A stretch of 64,000 bases of DNA from Prorocentrum cordatum (lineage: Eukaryota > Sar > Dinophyceae > Prorocentrales > Prorocentraceae): positions 303,501 through 367,500 of the forward strand of contig CAUYUJ010001292.1 in assembly GCA_963575745.1 (NCBI GenBank), read 5' to 3'. The position numbers and the translations under genes were made by a program. The notes beneath the pieces are model-generated. The model did no database searches. It had not been told where the DNA came from and saw nothing but the letters and a program-made list of their open reading frames with translations. Shown here in pieces: positions 1 to 11,689 of this stretch (the stretch's first letter is position 1; every line of letters begins with the position of its first letter).

Positions 1-247
1 CCTCTCGCCTCCTACTCCGCCTCTTCCTCCTCCTCCCTCCTCCCTTCTCCTTCCAGGCTCAGTCAGTCCTGAACCGCATCAGCAAGACGTCCCGAGCCTC
101 CCTCCAACCGCCGCCACATTCCTGGAGCCCCTGGGGCCGTCTGCGGGCCCCGGGGGTCGCTCGAAGCCGCCTTCACGGGGGCGAGAACCAGGTCCCAGGG
201 AATGGGGCGAGGGCTCCAGGAGCCATGCCATGTGTCTGACAAAGAGG

Positions 248-499
248 TCGTCGTTTTTTATCCATTGTTTTGCCGATCGGCGCGGGCTTGCGCACCCCTC
301 TCTCTCTCTCTCCCCCCCCCCATGGAGAAGATCTTGGCTGTTTTTTGGCGCCTGTCTCAGGCAGGTGGAGTCTCCTCCACAGGACGCACTGCCGCAGGCA
401 GTCCCGCTAGGCAGAGGTCCAGAGCCAGGCCGCCCCCCTCCCCCGCCCCCTCCCTTTCCGTCCAGTGCCGAGGCGCCGAATAGGAACAAAAACGCTCAC
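248..499 (+). repeat. Dispersed repeat R1, copy 1
   Basis: Ordered motifs are TTTTTTATCCATTGTTTTGC, ATCTTGGCTGTTTTTTGGCG, GCAGGTGGAGTCTCC, AGCAGAGGTCC-like and ACGCTCAC. It shares about 240 bp with 51745-51967 and 60706-60949. Confidence 0.6.
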
Positions 500-576
500 G
501 AGGCGCGGGCGTCGTTGCCATCGGGCCGCCGATCGATCGGGCTCGGGCTGGTCGATCGATTGCCATCCCAGCGCGC

Positions 577-897
577 GTGGTGCACCTCGGTCCTCCTCCT
601 CCTCCTCCTCCTCCTCCTCCTCCTCCTCCCATCCTCCTCCTATCCTCCTCCTATCCTCCTCCTCCTCCTGCTGCTCTCCCCCTCCTCCTCCTCCCCTCCT
701 CCTCCTCCTCCCCTCCCTCCCCCCTCCTCCTCCTCCTCCTCCTCCTCCTCCTCTCCTCCTCCCCCTCCTCCCCTCCTCCTCCTCCTCCTCCTCCTCCTCC
801 TCCTCCTCCTCCTCCTCCCAGCCTAGGAGGAGGAGGAGCTGGAGCAGGAGCAGGAGGAGGAGGAGGAGGAGGAGGAGGAGGAGGAGGAGGAGGAGGG
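577..897. repeat. (CCT)n then (AGG)n inverted microsatellite
   Basis: About 240 bases of CTC/CCT repeats meet about 70 bases of AGG/GAG repeats around the centre CAGCCTAGG, forming a long hairpin. There is no gene; the reading frames here are low-complexity. Confidence 0.8.
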
Positions 898-1150
898 GGC
901 TGGAGGAGACGGAGCGGAGCACGGAGCACGCCGCGGTTCGCCTCGGGCTGCGAGCGGGGCGCCCCCCCTGAGGTGTACTTCGAGCTCCGGGGGTCAGCCG
1001 TCCGTGGACGAGCAGGACCCCTTCGCGCCGAAGCAGGCCCTCGTCGCACCCGCCCCTTGGCTCGGAAGCCTCGGATGCCCAGTGGTTGACGCCGACGCCA
1101 AGATCGGCGGTGCGCCTTCACCGAGGGAGGATGCTCCTGACCTCGGCGAT

Positions 1151-1194
1151 GGTGGCAATAGTCGGGCTCTCTAAGAGGCCGAACTATTGCCACC
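1151..1194. repeat. 44-bp imperfect palindrome
   Basis: GGTGGCAATAGT at the left pairs with ACTATTGCCACC at the right, with a partly paired CTCT/AGAG core. Confidence 0.55.
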
Positions 1195-1454
1195 AGCGGC
1201 AAAACCTAGGATCACCTTACTCCTGTGGGGGCAACCTCCTGTGTTGGTGTTGGTGCCCACTTCCAGGCCTCTAAAAGTCGGCATAGACCCCTCCCGCCCC
1301 CCCCCCCCCCTTGCCAAGTGGCGAGCAGCGAGTTGCCCCGTCGCGGTTCTCGAGGGGGCGTGTGGGCCGCAATTGTCGCGGGCTTGGGGCCGCCGGGCCT
1401 GGCCCCCAGCCGTCTTCGTTTAGGGCTGCTTTCCTAAAGCGGATCTGATCCAGC

Positions 1455-1512
1455 GACGACGACAGCGACGACGACGACGACGACGAGCGACGAGCGATGA
1501 CGACGACGACGC
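1455..1512 (+). repeat. (GAC)n microsatellite
   Basis: An interrupted CGA triplet tract. A (TA)n(TG)n run follows at 1662-1690. Confidence 0.7.
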
Positions 1513-1660
1513 TTCCGACTTGCCGGGGCCCCCGGTAGGTTGGGCAGGCCGTAAGTCGTTCCTGGAGGCGCTTCGGGGCAGGACAGGAGAGGGAGCCCCC
1601 AGGCCCCAGCGGAACGGGCGGCCTGTGCGGCGTAGGTGCGTGGACTCGCGGTGCTAATCA

Positions 1661-1690
<30 letters not shown>

Positions 1691-1691
<1 letters not shown>

Positions 1692-2309
1692 GAAATGTTG
1701 CTGGGATTACCGTGCTTAGTTGCAGAGCAGGTGCGTGCGCCTGCAAGAGGACATGCAGGTGCACACTTGAGTATTGTGCGGCCCACACGGTTCCTCATTG
1801 CACGAGAACGGCAAGAACAATGTCGTCATTCCAGCAGTGTGTTTTAAGATGTACCGACGGGGTGCACAGGTATCCAATACGCATGACTAGTCACGCTCCC
1901 TTCGGCTTTCCGATATTGAAGCACCCTTGCGCAGGAGCATGTGAGTTTTCGAATCATACTTGTGATGTCTGGCATCGGTGTGGTGGTGGAGGCATTGATG
2001 CTTCCACTTAGGAGGAGGAGGAGGAGGAGGAGGAGGAGGAGGAGGAGGGCGAGAAGGAGGGAGGACAAGCTAGGTGCGCGCGCCATATCTGGAATCCGAC
2101 CCCTTCGCCCCTGGAGGTCTCCTTCGCGTCTCGGGCGGCCGCTCCAGGCTACTTCAAGCGCCTTCCTGCCTCAAGAATCGGTGCACTGTTGCTGTGCTTT
2201 GTGATTCTCTGGGCGGGCCCGAAGCCAATCTACTTGATCCGCCTTCCTACTTCCTATGTTTACCTACTTCTTCCGACCGAAGCGTGCCCGTCCCTCGGTT
2301 TCCCCTTTT
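1691..2309. other. No recognised gene
   Basis: Mixed unique sequence with a (GGA)n tract at 2009-2047. The short reading frames show no recognisable motif. Confidence 0.5.
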
Positions 2310-2425
2310 TCGGCCTCCTTGGAGGCCCTCGTCGCCACCGCTGGATCCGCCTCGAAATTCTGGTCAGAACGCGCCCCGGGAGAGGTCCAGGGAGCAGCGG
2401 TATCGGTATCGTTTTTTTTAGGTTC
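2310..2425 (+). repeat. Dispersed repeat R2, copy 1
   Basis: Motifs GGAGGCCCTCGTCGCC, CGCCTCGAAATTCTGGTCAG, CCCCGGGAGAGGTC and GCGGTATCGGTA recur at about 4643-4755 and 17836-17955. Confidence 0.5.
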
Positions 2426-2778
2426 CCCCCAGGGCGCTCTCGGCGAAGCGCAGCTGCTGGAAGGCGCCACGAGGCTGGGACACCGCCGAGAAGCCATGAA
2501 GAAGCCCGCAACCCAGCCCTTACACGCACGTGCTGGAACACAACGCGTACCGTGTTCCACCCGTCTCGCGCACGTGTTGGCTCACGTCTGGGCGAACGCA
2601 TCGCGCCAGACCCACGCCTTCAGTCCACGTGTTGAGCTCCGTGGCCACCACGCTACGCGTTGCTTGTTGCGTATGGTGGCAGCTGGGGCCCGAATGCCTC
2701 GAATCTCGAACCTCTAAGCCTGACGTTGCAAACCGTGGGCCCCGCGAGGAGGCGGAGCCCGCGGCTTCGCCCTCCGCG

Positions 2779-3075
2779 GAGGACGAGGAGGAGGAGGAGG
2801 AGGAGGAGGAGGAGGAGGAGGAGGAGGAGGAGGAGGAGGAGGAGGAGGAGGAGGGGGAGGAGGAGGAGGAGGGGGAGGAGGAGAGGAGGAGGAGGAGCGG
2901 AGGAGGAGGAGAGGAGGAGGAGGGGGGGGGGGGGGAGGAGGGGAAGGAGGGGGAGGAGGAGGAGGAGGAGGAGGAGGAGGAGGAGGAGGAGGAGGAGGAG
3001 GAGGAGGAGGAGGAGGAGGAGGAGGAGGAGGAGGAGGAGGAGGAGGAGGAGGAGGAGGAGGAGAAGGAGGAGGTG
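2779..3075 (+). repeat. (GAG)n microsatellite
   Basis: About 300 bases of GAG/GGA triplets with GGGGGA interruptions. Confidence 0.85.
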
Positions 3076-3261
3076 CCCGCGAGGAGGCGGAGCCCCCGGC
3101 GGCGCCGTCCGCGGAGCAAGACGCCCGCGGGCCGCCGCGACCCGCCGCGCCGCGCGCGGAGCCGCCGGTGCCGCGGCTGGCCGGGCTCGGCGGCCTGGCT
3201 GGCGCGGCGTCGGGGAGTCCGCGGGCGGCTCAGCAGCTGGGGGCGCTCCTCGCCGCCCGTC

Positions 3262-3276
3262 GGCGTCGTCGTCGTG

Positions 3277-3326
<50 letters not shown>

Positions 3327-3400
3327 GAGCATCGTCGTGGTCGTAGTCTTCGTCGCCGTGCGTTGTTGCGCGTCGTCGTCGTCGTCGTCGCCGTGCGTTG
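3262..3400 (+). repeat. (GTC)n microsatellite
   Basis: A GTC triplet run interrupted by GCGTTGTTGCGCGTC words, which recur between the neighbouring triplet runs at 3360 and 3857. Confidence 0.8.
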
Positions 3401-3405
3401 TTGCG

Positions 3406-3560
<155 letters not shown>

Positions 3561-3695
3561 GCGAGGACACTACTGGAGGCTCGTTGCTCCCCCCCCGGGG
3601 CAACAACTGCAACGTGTGGCCTGGGGCAGTGCGCTCGCCCCGGGGGCGAGGTCACACCCACGGGCCCCGCCGGGGTGGCCTGAGAGAGTGTCCTT

Positions 3696-3724
3696 GCGTT
3701 GTTGTTGTTGTTGTTGTTGTTGTT

Positions 3725-3783
<59 letters not shown>

Positions 3784-3808
3784 GTTCGTCGTCGTCGTTG
3801 TTGTCGTG

Positions 3809-3858
<50 letters not shown>

Positions 3859-3875
3859 GCGTTGTTGCGCGTCGT
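3696..3875 (+). repeat. (GTT)n(GTC)n compound microsatellite
   Basis: GTT runs directly into GTC repeats and is again bordered by GCGTTGTTGCGCGTC. Confidence 0.8.
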
Positions 3876-5173
3876 CATCGTCGTCGTCGCTGTCGCCGCG
3901 CGTCGTTGCGCGTCGGCTTCGGGCGTCGCCGTCGTGGCCGATGCGTGCGGCGGCCCGCAGGCGCGGCGGCCGACCAGGCGTGCTGCGCGTGCGGCGGGGG
4001 TCAGCACGAGCCCGGAGCGTATCCGCATCCGCGCCCCTGCTGTCCGGATTCCGGGGCGCGGCCCCGCGGGCGCGCGGTCGCACGGGTGCGTTCCGCGCGG
4101 GGCATCCGCGAGCAAAGCGCTCTCCGCGTCTGCGGCGTCGCGGTCCAGGGACCCAGCCCGCGAGGCCGCGGTGTGTTTCGCCCACGAGGTCAGAGGATGC
4201 TGAGTGTGCCGCGCCGCGCCGATTCTGGCCCACCACGCGTCGGCGCGACACGCTATCCATTTCCCAGTCCCGTAGCGTGCACGTGACCAGCTTTTCCCAG
4301 CCTTCCGCCCCGCGGAGCGGAGTGGCACGCTATCCGCTCGCAAGGCATAAGCGCCGCCGCCGCGACAACGCTGAGCAAAAGCTCCCGAGCGGAGAGGGAG
4401 GGACTCCCCCCCTTCGTCCTCTCTCAGGGCGGGGGGGACAGCGCTAAACGCGGCGAGCGATTCATGCTTCTTCCGCCGCGGCTGCAGCGGCTACGGAGCT
4501 ACGGCGTTTCAGCTATTGTTGCCTGTTCTGATTCGCGCGATGTCGAGCATCGCGTCTGTGGCGATCTTGGGCGCGCGAACATGCACTATCACTGGCCAAC
4601 TTATTGTGGACTCGCATTACTGCTACCCTTTCCTCTTCGCTTCTTCGGGCCTCCCAGGATGCCCCCGTCGCTACGGCTGGATTCGCTTAAGAACGCTCCC
4701 GGGGAGATGTCAGGGGAGTTGCGGCATCGGTACCCTTCGGTTTCCCCAGAGGGAGGGGGGGTCGCACAAGTTGTGTGTGTCCGCGCCGTTTCGGGGCTCT
4801 CGAGGCCCTTCCCTGGCTCCCCGGGCCGCCAGAAGAGGATCTCGTATTGAAGCGCCAGGGCCCGTTTCGACCAGGACCCCTTTTCTTTTCCAGCCCGTTC
4901 TGGCCTCCGCTCGCTGCCACCGTTTCCACCAGGACCCCCGACGAATCCCCCCGTGTCCATCCTCTCGTAACTACGAAGGAGAACGGGGGGAGGATGAGGA
5001 GGGAGGGGGGAGGGAGGGAGGGAGGGAGGGAGGGAGGACATGCCTGAAGGATGACATGCCCATAGGAAAAACGCCTGTGGGAGGACATGCCCGACCTGAG
5101 CCTGCAAGGCACAAGCGTGTCGTAGGGACCGCCGCTGCGACAGGCCCTAGGCATCCCAATCGACCTGGCCGTA
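3876..5173. other. No recognised gene
   Basis: GC-rich unique sequence containing repeat R2 and, at 5010-5037, a GGGA run. A short M1-like word (GGACATGCCCGACCT) occurs at 5083-5097 without a complete element. Confidence 0.5.
4643..4755 (+). repeat. Dispersed repeat R2, copy 2
   Basis: Diverged copy with CGGGCCTCCCAGGATGCC, CTCCCGGGGAGATGTC and GCGGCATCGGTACC. Confidence 0.45.
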
Positions 5174-5350
5174 CAGTGGGGGCCCATGCCAAGAAGCACA
5201 CTGCTCGCCTCCAGGGTGCCCTCGGGTTTCTTGGGTTTCGATGGTTCTGCTGTGGACGGCGTGACGCTCCCACACCAAAAATCAGTGGACGCCCTGGGGT
5301 CCCAGGGCTGGGTTTCTTGCGGAAGGTTTCTTGTGGTCGGGCCCCTACTG
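5174..5350. mobile_element. M3a MITE with TA target duplication (177 bp)
   Basis: The ends CAGTGGGGGCCC and GGGCCCCTACTG are inverted repeats (11 of 12), flanked by TA on both sides. CAGT termini and TA duplication suggest Tc1/mariner-type mobilisation (inference). A diverged copy ends at 52558. Confidence 0.65.
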
Positions 5351-5625
5351 TATCGCGGAGGCCTGCCGCCGATCTGCATCGGCGATGCATCGCCGCCAGT
5401 TCCGGCGCTCGAGCTTAACCCCCGCCCCCCCCCGCCTCCCGAGCTGCTCTCCCCCCCCCCTCTCACGTCGCACCCCTCGGGAGCGAGCGCCCGGAGCCCC
5501 GCGCCCACGGCTCTGCCCTTCGGCGTGCTTTTCTGTCTCGCTGGGCTTCGTTGCTGCAGCGGCCCGCGACAGGCTCGGCCTGGCCGCGGCGCCCGGGGGC
5601 CGCTGGGCGGGACCCTCGCCTTGGC

Positions 5626-5749
5626 ATCGCTCGGACGTGTGCATTTTTTTTCTCCTTCGGCGAGAACCATCGAGGAGCATCCTTGATCATTTGGCGAAAA
5701 AACCACGCACGAAACCGAAAAAAACACAGGGAATGGACGTCCGAGCGAT
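5626..5749. mobile_element. M2 MITE-like element
   Basis: The perfect 13-bp terminal inverted repeats are ATCGCTCGGACGT and ACGTCCGAGCGAT. The 124-bp interior includes TTGATCATTTGGCGAAAAA. Related copies occur at 44551, 55935 and 58530. Confidence 0.7.
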
Positions 5750-5911
5750 GGCGAGTAGCCGGCACGCGGGCCCCGCCCGCCCCGCCGAGGTCCGCGGTGG
5801 CGGCGCCGGGCGAGCCGTGGCGGCGCGACGCGGGGCAGCGCGCCCAGAGACCCAGTGGTGAGCAGGCCGGCGCAGCGGAGACCAGGCGCCGTGCGTGTGA
5901 GTGTGTGTGTC

Positions 5912-6079
5912 AATCAGGAAGGAAAAAACACACAGACACAAGTACTCGTCGAGCCCCCAGAAAATATGCGAAAATATGGGGAGTGGGGGGGGGAGACAAG
6001 AACTCAGAAGATATGGGAAGATATGCGGATTATTTTTTAAATTTGTGTGTATCTAGTTGTGTGTCCTGGGGCCCCTTCA
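5912..6079 (+). repeat. Dispersed repeat R3, copy 1
   Basis: Motifs AACACACAGACACAA, GAAAATATGGGGAGTGGGG and GTGTCCTGGGGCCCCTTCA recur at 19307, 19470 and 41012. Confidence 0.6.
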
Positions 6080-6123
6080 GTGAAGGCCGCTCCTCGCCGC
6101 CTTCTACCCATCCATCCTGCCAC

Positions 6124-6491
6124 CCTTCACGGGCGAAGGAAGGAAGAAGGTCAAGTGCTTCGCTGTCGGGGGCGCCCGCCCCAGGGCGGCCGGCAGGCTT
6201 AGACCCTTAGGGTGGCACGTCAAGATTCGGGGGAAAACAAACCTACCTCGCTTTTGACCACCCTCGCTTCCAAGAGATTCCAAGCGATGCCAAACTACGG
6301 CACGTACTGGTCACGTCGCTTGACGAGGAGGCGCGTGGTATGACTTGGTTCTTCCTGGAAGCGAAAGCGGGGTAGATAATTCACGCTCTGATTCACGGGC
6401 GAAGGAAGGTATAAGGTCAAGTGTTTCGCTGTCGGGGGCGCCCGTCCCAGGGCGGCCGGCAGGCTTAGACCCTTAGGGTGGCACGTCGAGG
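6124..6491 (+). repeat. Direct duplication of about 100 bp
   Basis: The copies at 6126-6230 and 6395-6490 share CACGGGCGAAGGAAGG, CGCTGTCGGGGGCGCCCG and GGCAGGCTTAGACCCTTAGG. Confidence 0.65.
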
Positions 6492-6840
6492 TGTAAACTT
6501 TCCAGCCGCCCTGGGGCAGCGCCCCCGGTGACGGACAAGTTTATGTTCTGCCGTTCTTCGCCCGCTAGAATCCGCTCGGCTCAGGTGTTGGACAGCGTGC
6601 CCGGTGACGATCGGGCCGTGAGAGGGGAAAGGACGCTTCCACTCTCTCAGCTCATCCTCCACCAACGGATTCGACGGTAGGACCGACCTTTCGGTTCGTA
6701 ACCTCCGTTCACAGGTTGGGGGTGGTGCACACCGACAGGCCGACCGACTCGCGGAGTGACGGGCGGACGACGCCGACGACGACGACGAAGGACATGACGA
6801 GTAAAACGACGACGACGATGGTGGCGACGACGACCACGAT

Positions 6841-6952
6841 GGTGCTGATATTGTTGATGATGATGATGATGATGATGGTGGTGGTGATGGTGATGGTGAT
6901 GGTGATGGTGATGATGATGATGATGATGCTGATGATGATGATGATGATGATC

Positions 6953-7017
<65 letters not shown>

Positions 7018-7700
7018 CGTGGTGATCGTGGTGATGATATTGCTGCTGTTGCTGCTGCTGGTGATGATGGTGATGATGTTGATGATGATGATGATGGCCA
7101 GGAGCAGGAGCAGGACGAGGACAAGGAGGAGGATGAGTATGAGTACCAGTATGAGTACGAGTCTGAGTATGTGGATGGGGATGGGGATGGGAATGAGGAT
7201 TATGAGGATGATGATAATGACGGTGATGATGATGATGATGATGGTGATGATGCTGGTGATGATTATGATTAGATCGCTGCTAATGGTGGTGTTGATGTTG
7301 CAGGTGTCGATGAGGATGATTGTGATGATGATGGTGATGACGATGATGATGGTGATGATCATGCTGGTGACGATGACGATGATGATGCTGATAATGATGA
7401 TGAGGATGAGGAGGATGATGTTGATGACCTCTGATGACGATGGCGGTTGCCATGGTGATGCAGATGTTTATTATGATGAGGGTGATGATGTTGCTGTCGT
7501 TGATGATGTTGATGATGATAATGATGTTAATGGTGGTGATGATGATGGCGATGATGCTGATGATAATGTCATGATGCTGAGGACGATGATGATGATGCTG
7601 ATGATGATGCTGATGCTGATGCTGATGCTGATGCTGATGCTGATGCTGATGATGGTGATGATGATGACGATGATGATGGTGGTGGTGGTGGTGATGTAGA
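6841..7700 (+). repeat. (GAT)n-type satellite
   Basis: About 860 bases of GATGAT, GGTGAT and GCTGAT triplets, including an uninterrupted run at about 6950-7010 and (GCTGAT)n at 7606-7650. The apparent Met/Asp/Ile-rich frames are artefacts. Confidence 0.85.
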
Positions 7701-7974
7701 AGGTGATGATTCGGCTGCTGCTGTGGATATTTTTTGGGGAGTCGGGGTTCAGGGAGAGAGGAGATTCGGGGCTACAGCACCAGAGCCCTCTGCCCGCTCG
7801 GTGAGCATCTTTTGCCGATGTGCACTCCGCGACCGTGCAAGTGCCGAAAGGGAGCTGGGCACCGCACTGCTCGCGTTCGACGGAGCGCGCTGGCGCCGAA
7901 CTGCAATCCAGACTCACTCACCCTGGGCACAGGCCCAGATCAAGGCAACACAGCGGTGAGGCGAAGCCTTTGTA

Positions 7975-8335
7975 AAGACCATCACACCCGTGTAGACTAT
8001 CTCAGGAGTCGTGTAGACTGTCACCTTGGAACACACGTACCAGATACTTAGACGATCTCAGAAATCGTGCATATTATCGCGTAGGAGCACACGTGCCAAG
8101 GAGCACACGTGCCAAGGATGATCCAGTAGACAATCTCAGGACTTATGCAGAGTGTCGCGCACGCGTGCCGAAATAACGGCCAGTAGACTATCTCAGGAAT
8201 CGTGTAGGAAGTCGCGTAGGAGCACACGTACCAAAGGAAGAGCAAGTAGACCATCTCAGGAAGCATGCAGTCTGTCGCGTCGACGCGCGCGACCAGGAAA
8301 GTGCGTGGACAATCTCAGGAATCGTGCATTCGCGC
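7975..8335 (+). repeat. Degenerate tandem repeat, about 5 copies
   Basis: The repeated core is TAGAC.ATCTCAGGAATCGTG with GTCGCGTAGGAGCACACGT spacers. Confidence 0.65.
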
Positions 8336-10019
8336 GGCAGGTCGCTCTCGCTCTCGCGCCACTGAAGATGTCCCTCGAGCCGCGCGGTCCACCTCCGCAG
8401 CTCCTCCTTCGTCTATGTATGACCTGGCAGCGCACCGCCGCCAGGGTGCCCCGCTCCGATCTGGCGCAGGCCGCGTCGAGGGGGCCGTGCCTGCGTTCTC
8501 CGAGGTCCCAGACGGCCGTGGCCAGCGCCACTTCCGGCTGTCTCCGCGAGCCTGCACGCTCTGACCAGCTGCTCCGCGTCCTCCGCCTCCCCGCATGCGT
8601 GGGCGTCGTCCCTGAGCTGCACGCTGTGCTCCCGAACTCTGACCTCCCGCCGCTTGTGCGTCGGCAGCCACGTGACGTGGCGCTGCCTTCTAGTCCTCCG
8701 GATGATGCTTGCATCCCCTGCCGTCATAGTTTCCGTTGCTGGCGCGCGGCTTACAACAGCTCCTACTCGACATAGCCGCCCAGCCAGTCAACATCATCTG
8801 AAGTAGCTTCGTAAGACGTTATTTTCTTCATGCGCCTCTTCCGCGGGCCCGTGGGGGCCGACACGCCCCACAGAGCTCCGAAGTCATCCGCGTGTGTTGG
8901 GGCCCCGAGAGGCTGCCGGCCGGGTTTCTTCCCTTTCTGGGTTCGGTATTCGTCCACGCGCTGAGCGGACGCCCCCTGATCCTCCAATTTGTGGCTCTTG
9001 GGAAGACTGAGCGTGTCTCGGGCCGAACGACTAGGGAAAGGGGGGGTACGACATCTGCTGCATGCAGCTGGTGCCGGCCCCGCCGCCGGGCCCCTTCCTC
9101 GATGCACGGGCACCTCCCGGCGCCGGGAGGCGCTGGGAAAAGCAGCTACGTGATCTGAGTCTTTACCCTCCCCTTTGCTATCCCCCTCTTTCGCCTCCCC
9201 CGAGTGTCCAAGGTTGCGCCCTCCATCGGTTTGATCTTCTGAGCGCTGTTGAGAAGCATCTCGATGATCGACACGAGGAGCCCCCCGAGCCCCGAGCCCT
9301 TCGCTTGCAGGCTCTTCTCCGTCTCGTCGCCCTGGCTGCGTCCTTTGCCTCCGCGTCTCGTCCCCTGAGGAGACGGTGGCCCATGCTGCCTCTCACGTCC
9401 GGGTATAGCCAGGACCCCAGGTAAGGGGACCCAGTTAGTAGTAAGGCCCCAGAGCCTTTAAATTTGCCAAAATCACAAAACCTGGTCTGCCGTAGCTGGT
9501 CTTTTTTCGGGTGGCGGCAGTTCCGTTTAGTGGGACGGAGCGGCGGGGGCCTCCCCCAATGCACATCACGCAACCAGGTCCCACTAAACCTAGTTCTGCC
9601 AACGCCCGACCTGCTGCTGCCTCTCTCGTCCTTCCCTGCCCTGCCCCAGGGAAGGATCCCTGCAGGGGGCGCCAGTTCGCTCTCATTGCTCGGCGCCGCT
9701 GGGCCGAACACCTCAGCTCGGGGTCTCGGTACTCTCGGAGACTCTCGCCGCTGTAGAGGGGGAGCTGGCACGAGTGAGCTTCGGGCGAGAAACAGTCGAC
9801 CGCAATTCAGGAGTAGTCTAAGACACCGCTGATGGGTGAACGGGAACATGCGTAATCAGGTGTCGCTTCAATTCCTCGCTTGAGCCAAAAGCCAACGGAC
9901 AGGTGGTAGCAGAAGATGCTGGTGCTGCTTGCTACTCAGGTATCGCATTCGTTTCTGTTCCCAACCATCCTGTGGTGTTGGGTCCTCGTTTTGAAGGGAC
10001 ACCGCCCCGCGTTCTCCTC
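8336..10019. other. No recognised gene
   Basis: Mostly unique GC-rich sequence. Several reading frames of about 100-220 codons exist on both strands but lack motifs and overlap each other. A gene fragment cannot be excluded. Confidence 0.4.
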
Positions 10020-10038
10020 GCTTCCTCCTCTCTCCCAA

Positions 10039-10080
<42 letters not shown>

Positions 10081-10122
10081 CTCCGCCTCCTCCTCCTCCT
10101 CCTCCTCCTCCTCCTCCCCGCC
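10020..10122 (+). repeat. (CTC)n microsatellite
   Basis: Interrupted CTC/CCT triplets. Confidence 0.8.
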
Positions 10123-10135
10123 CCCATGCCCGCGC

Positions 10136-10330
10136 ACCCCTCACACGCTTCGTGGCCCCATAGGGAGTTCCACCGGGAACCCCAGTGGGAGAGCGCGCAT
10201 GGCACCGCCGCCCCAGTTCGGCACACCCCTCACACGTTTCGTGGCTCCATAGGGAGCTTCACGGAAGGCCCCACTGGCGACGTTCGCATGAGTCCGCCCG
10301 ACTCAGGCCGGCACACCTTTTCACACGTGC
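10136..10330 (+). repeat. Approximately 90-bp tandem repeat, also at 51.3 kb
   Basis: CACACG.TTCGTGGC.CCATAGGGAG occurs at about 10142 and 10232, followed by CCACCG..GGCCC..GCGCATG-type sequence. The same unit recurs five times at 51283-51670. Confidence 0.65.
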
Positions 10331-10494
10331 CGTGGCACAAGGTTATACCGCGTGTGTTACTCTGCGTTTGCGCGCCCCTTCCTTCGTCTCATCTCCTTCG
10401 CGGTACTCGCAGCTGCATGTGGCTGGGTTTGTCGTCAGGCTAATGTTTGCTCCTCACCGCCGTGTAGGAGGGCTCCATTTAGCTCTAGATGTGA

Positions 10495-10646
10495 GTCGGG
10501 CGTGTCCCTCTGCAGGAGGAGCATTCGAAAATAGCCAAACAATAATATGGGGACAATTGTTCTACCATGTTTGTCTATTTTGGTTTACTTTTTGACTATT
10601 TTTGATTTCTCGTTCAAAATCCGCCCGTATGGGGGGCATGCCCGAC
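10495..10646. mobile_element. M1 short non-autonomous element
   Basis: The ends are GTCGGGCGTGTCCCTCTGCA and the inverse ...GGGCATGCCCGAC. Allowing the four variable outer bases, the flanking duplication is CTCTAGAT on both sides (10483-10490 and 10651-10658). The interior is AT-rich with no coding sequence. Confidence 0.7.
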
Positions 10647-10658
10647 CTAGCTCTAGAT

Positions 10659-11545
10659 AGGGCAACCTGCGGGCTCATCATATTCGTACTGGCTGATAGA
10701 CTCGCTGCTCGTCGTGATTGCTGCTCTAACAGTAGGTGCTGCTGAGGATGCTCGGCTTCGTGCTTTGCTGTTGTAGTTGCTCCGCTGCTCGTCGCTAGGG
10801 TTCCTCCCAAGATCGACGACGATGGAGGTGATTTGCTTGCTCATCGTATTCGTACTGACCGTTCGTGACTCGCTGCTCGTCGTGACTGCTATGCTCTTGC
10901 AGTATGTGCTGCTGAGGATGCTCGGCTTCGTGCTTTGCTGTTGTAGTTGCCCCGCTGCTCGTCGCTAGGGTTCCCCCCAGATCGACGACGACGGCGAGGT
11001 CGATGAAGGTGATCTGCTTGCTCATCAGGTTCGTACTGGCTGATCGTGACTCGCTGCTCGTTGTGACTGCTGCTCTAACAGTAGGTGCTGCAGAGGATGC
11101 TCGGCTTCGTGCTTTGCTGTTGTAGTTGCTCCGCTGCTCGGCGCTAGGGTTCCTCCCAAGAACGACGACGACGGACGCGAGGTCGATGGAGGTGATCTGC
11201 TTGCTCATCAGGTTCGTACTGACTGATCGTGAGTCGCTGCTCGTCGCAACTGCTACTCTTAGAGCAGGAGTGGCTGATGATGCTCCGCTTCGTGCTTTGC
11301 TGCTGTAGTGCCCCCGCTGCTCGTCGCCAGGGTTCCCCCAAGGATCAACGACGACGGACGCGAGGTAGATGGAGTTGATCTGCTTGCTCATCATATTCGT
11401 ACGGACTGATCGTGACTCGTTGTTCGTCGCAACTGCTGCTCTTGCAGTAGGTGCTGCTGATGATGCTCCGCTTCGTGCTATGCTGTTGTAGTTGCCCCGC
11501 TGTTAGTCGCTGGGGTCCCCTCAGGATCGACGACGATGGACGTGA
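10659..11545 (+). repeat. Approximately 180-bp tandem repeat, 5 copies
   Basis: The landmark GATGCTCGGCTTCGTGCTTT (or variant) occurs at 10747, 10917, 11096, 11279 and 11462. Each unit also carries CTCGTCGCTAGGGTTCC and ATCGACGACGA. Confidence 0.75.
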
Positions 11546-11689
11546 GGTCGAGGGACGGAGATGGAGGACAATGCACTCTGCAGATCGGACAATCCAGATT
11601 GTCTGGCGGTCTGTAGTGCCCCATCTGGGCCGTACTGAGCCTGACGCAATGGCGAGCGGTCCAACTCCTCAGTGCATGCCACGAACATT

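Noticed and set aside
6716-7699. Met/Asp/Ile-rich frames on both strands
   Set aside because: They are a by-product of the GAT satellite.
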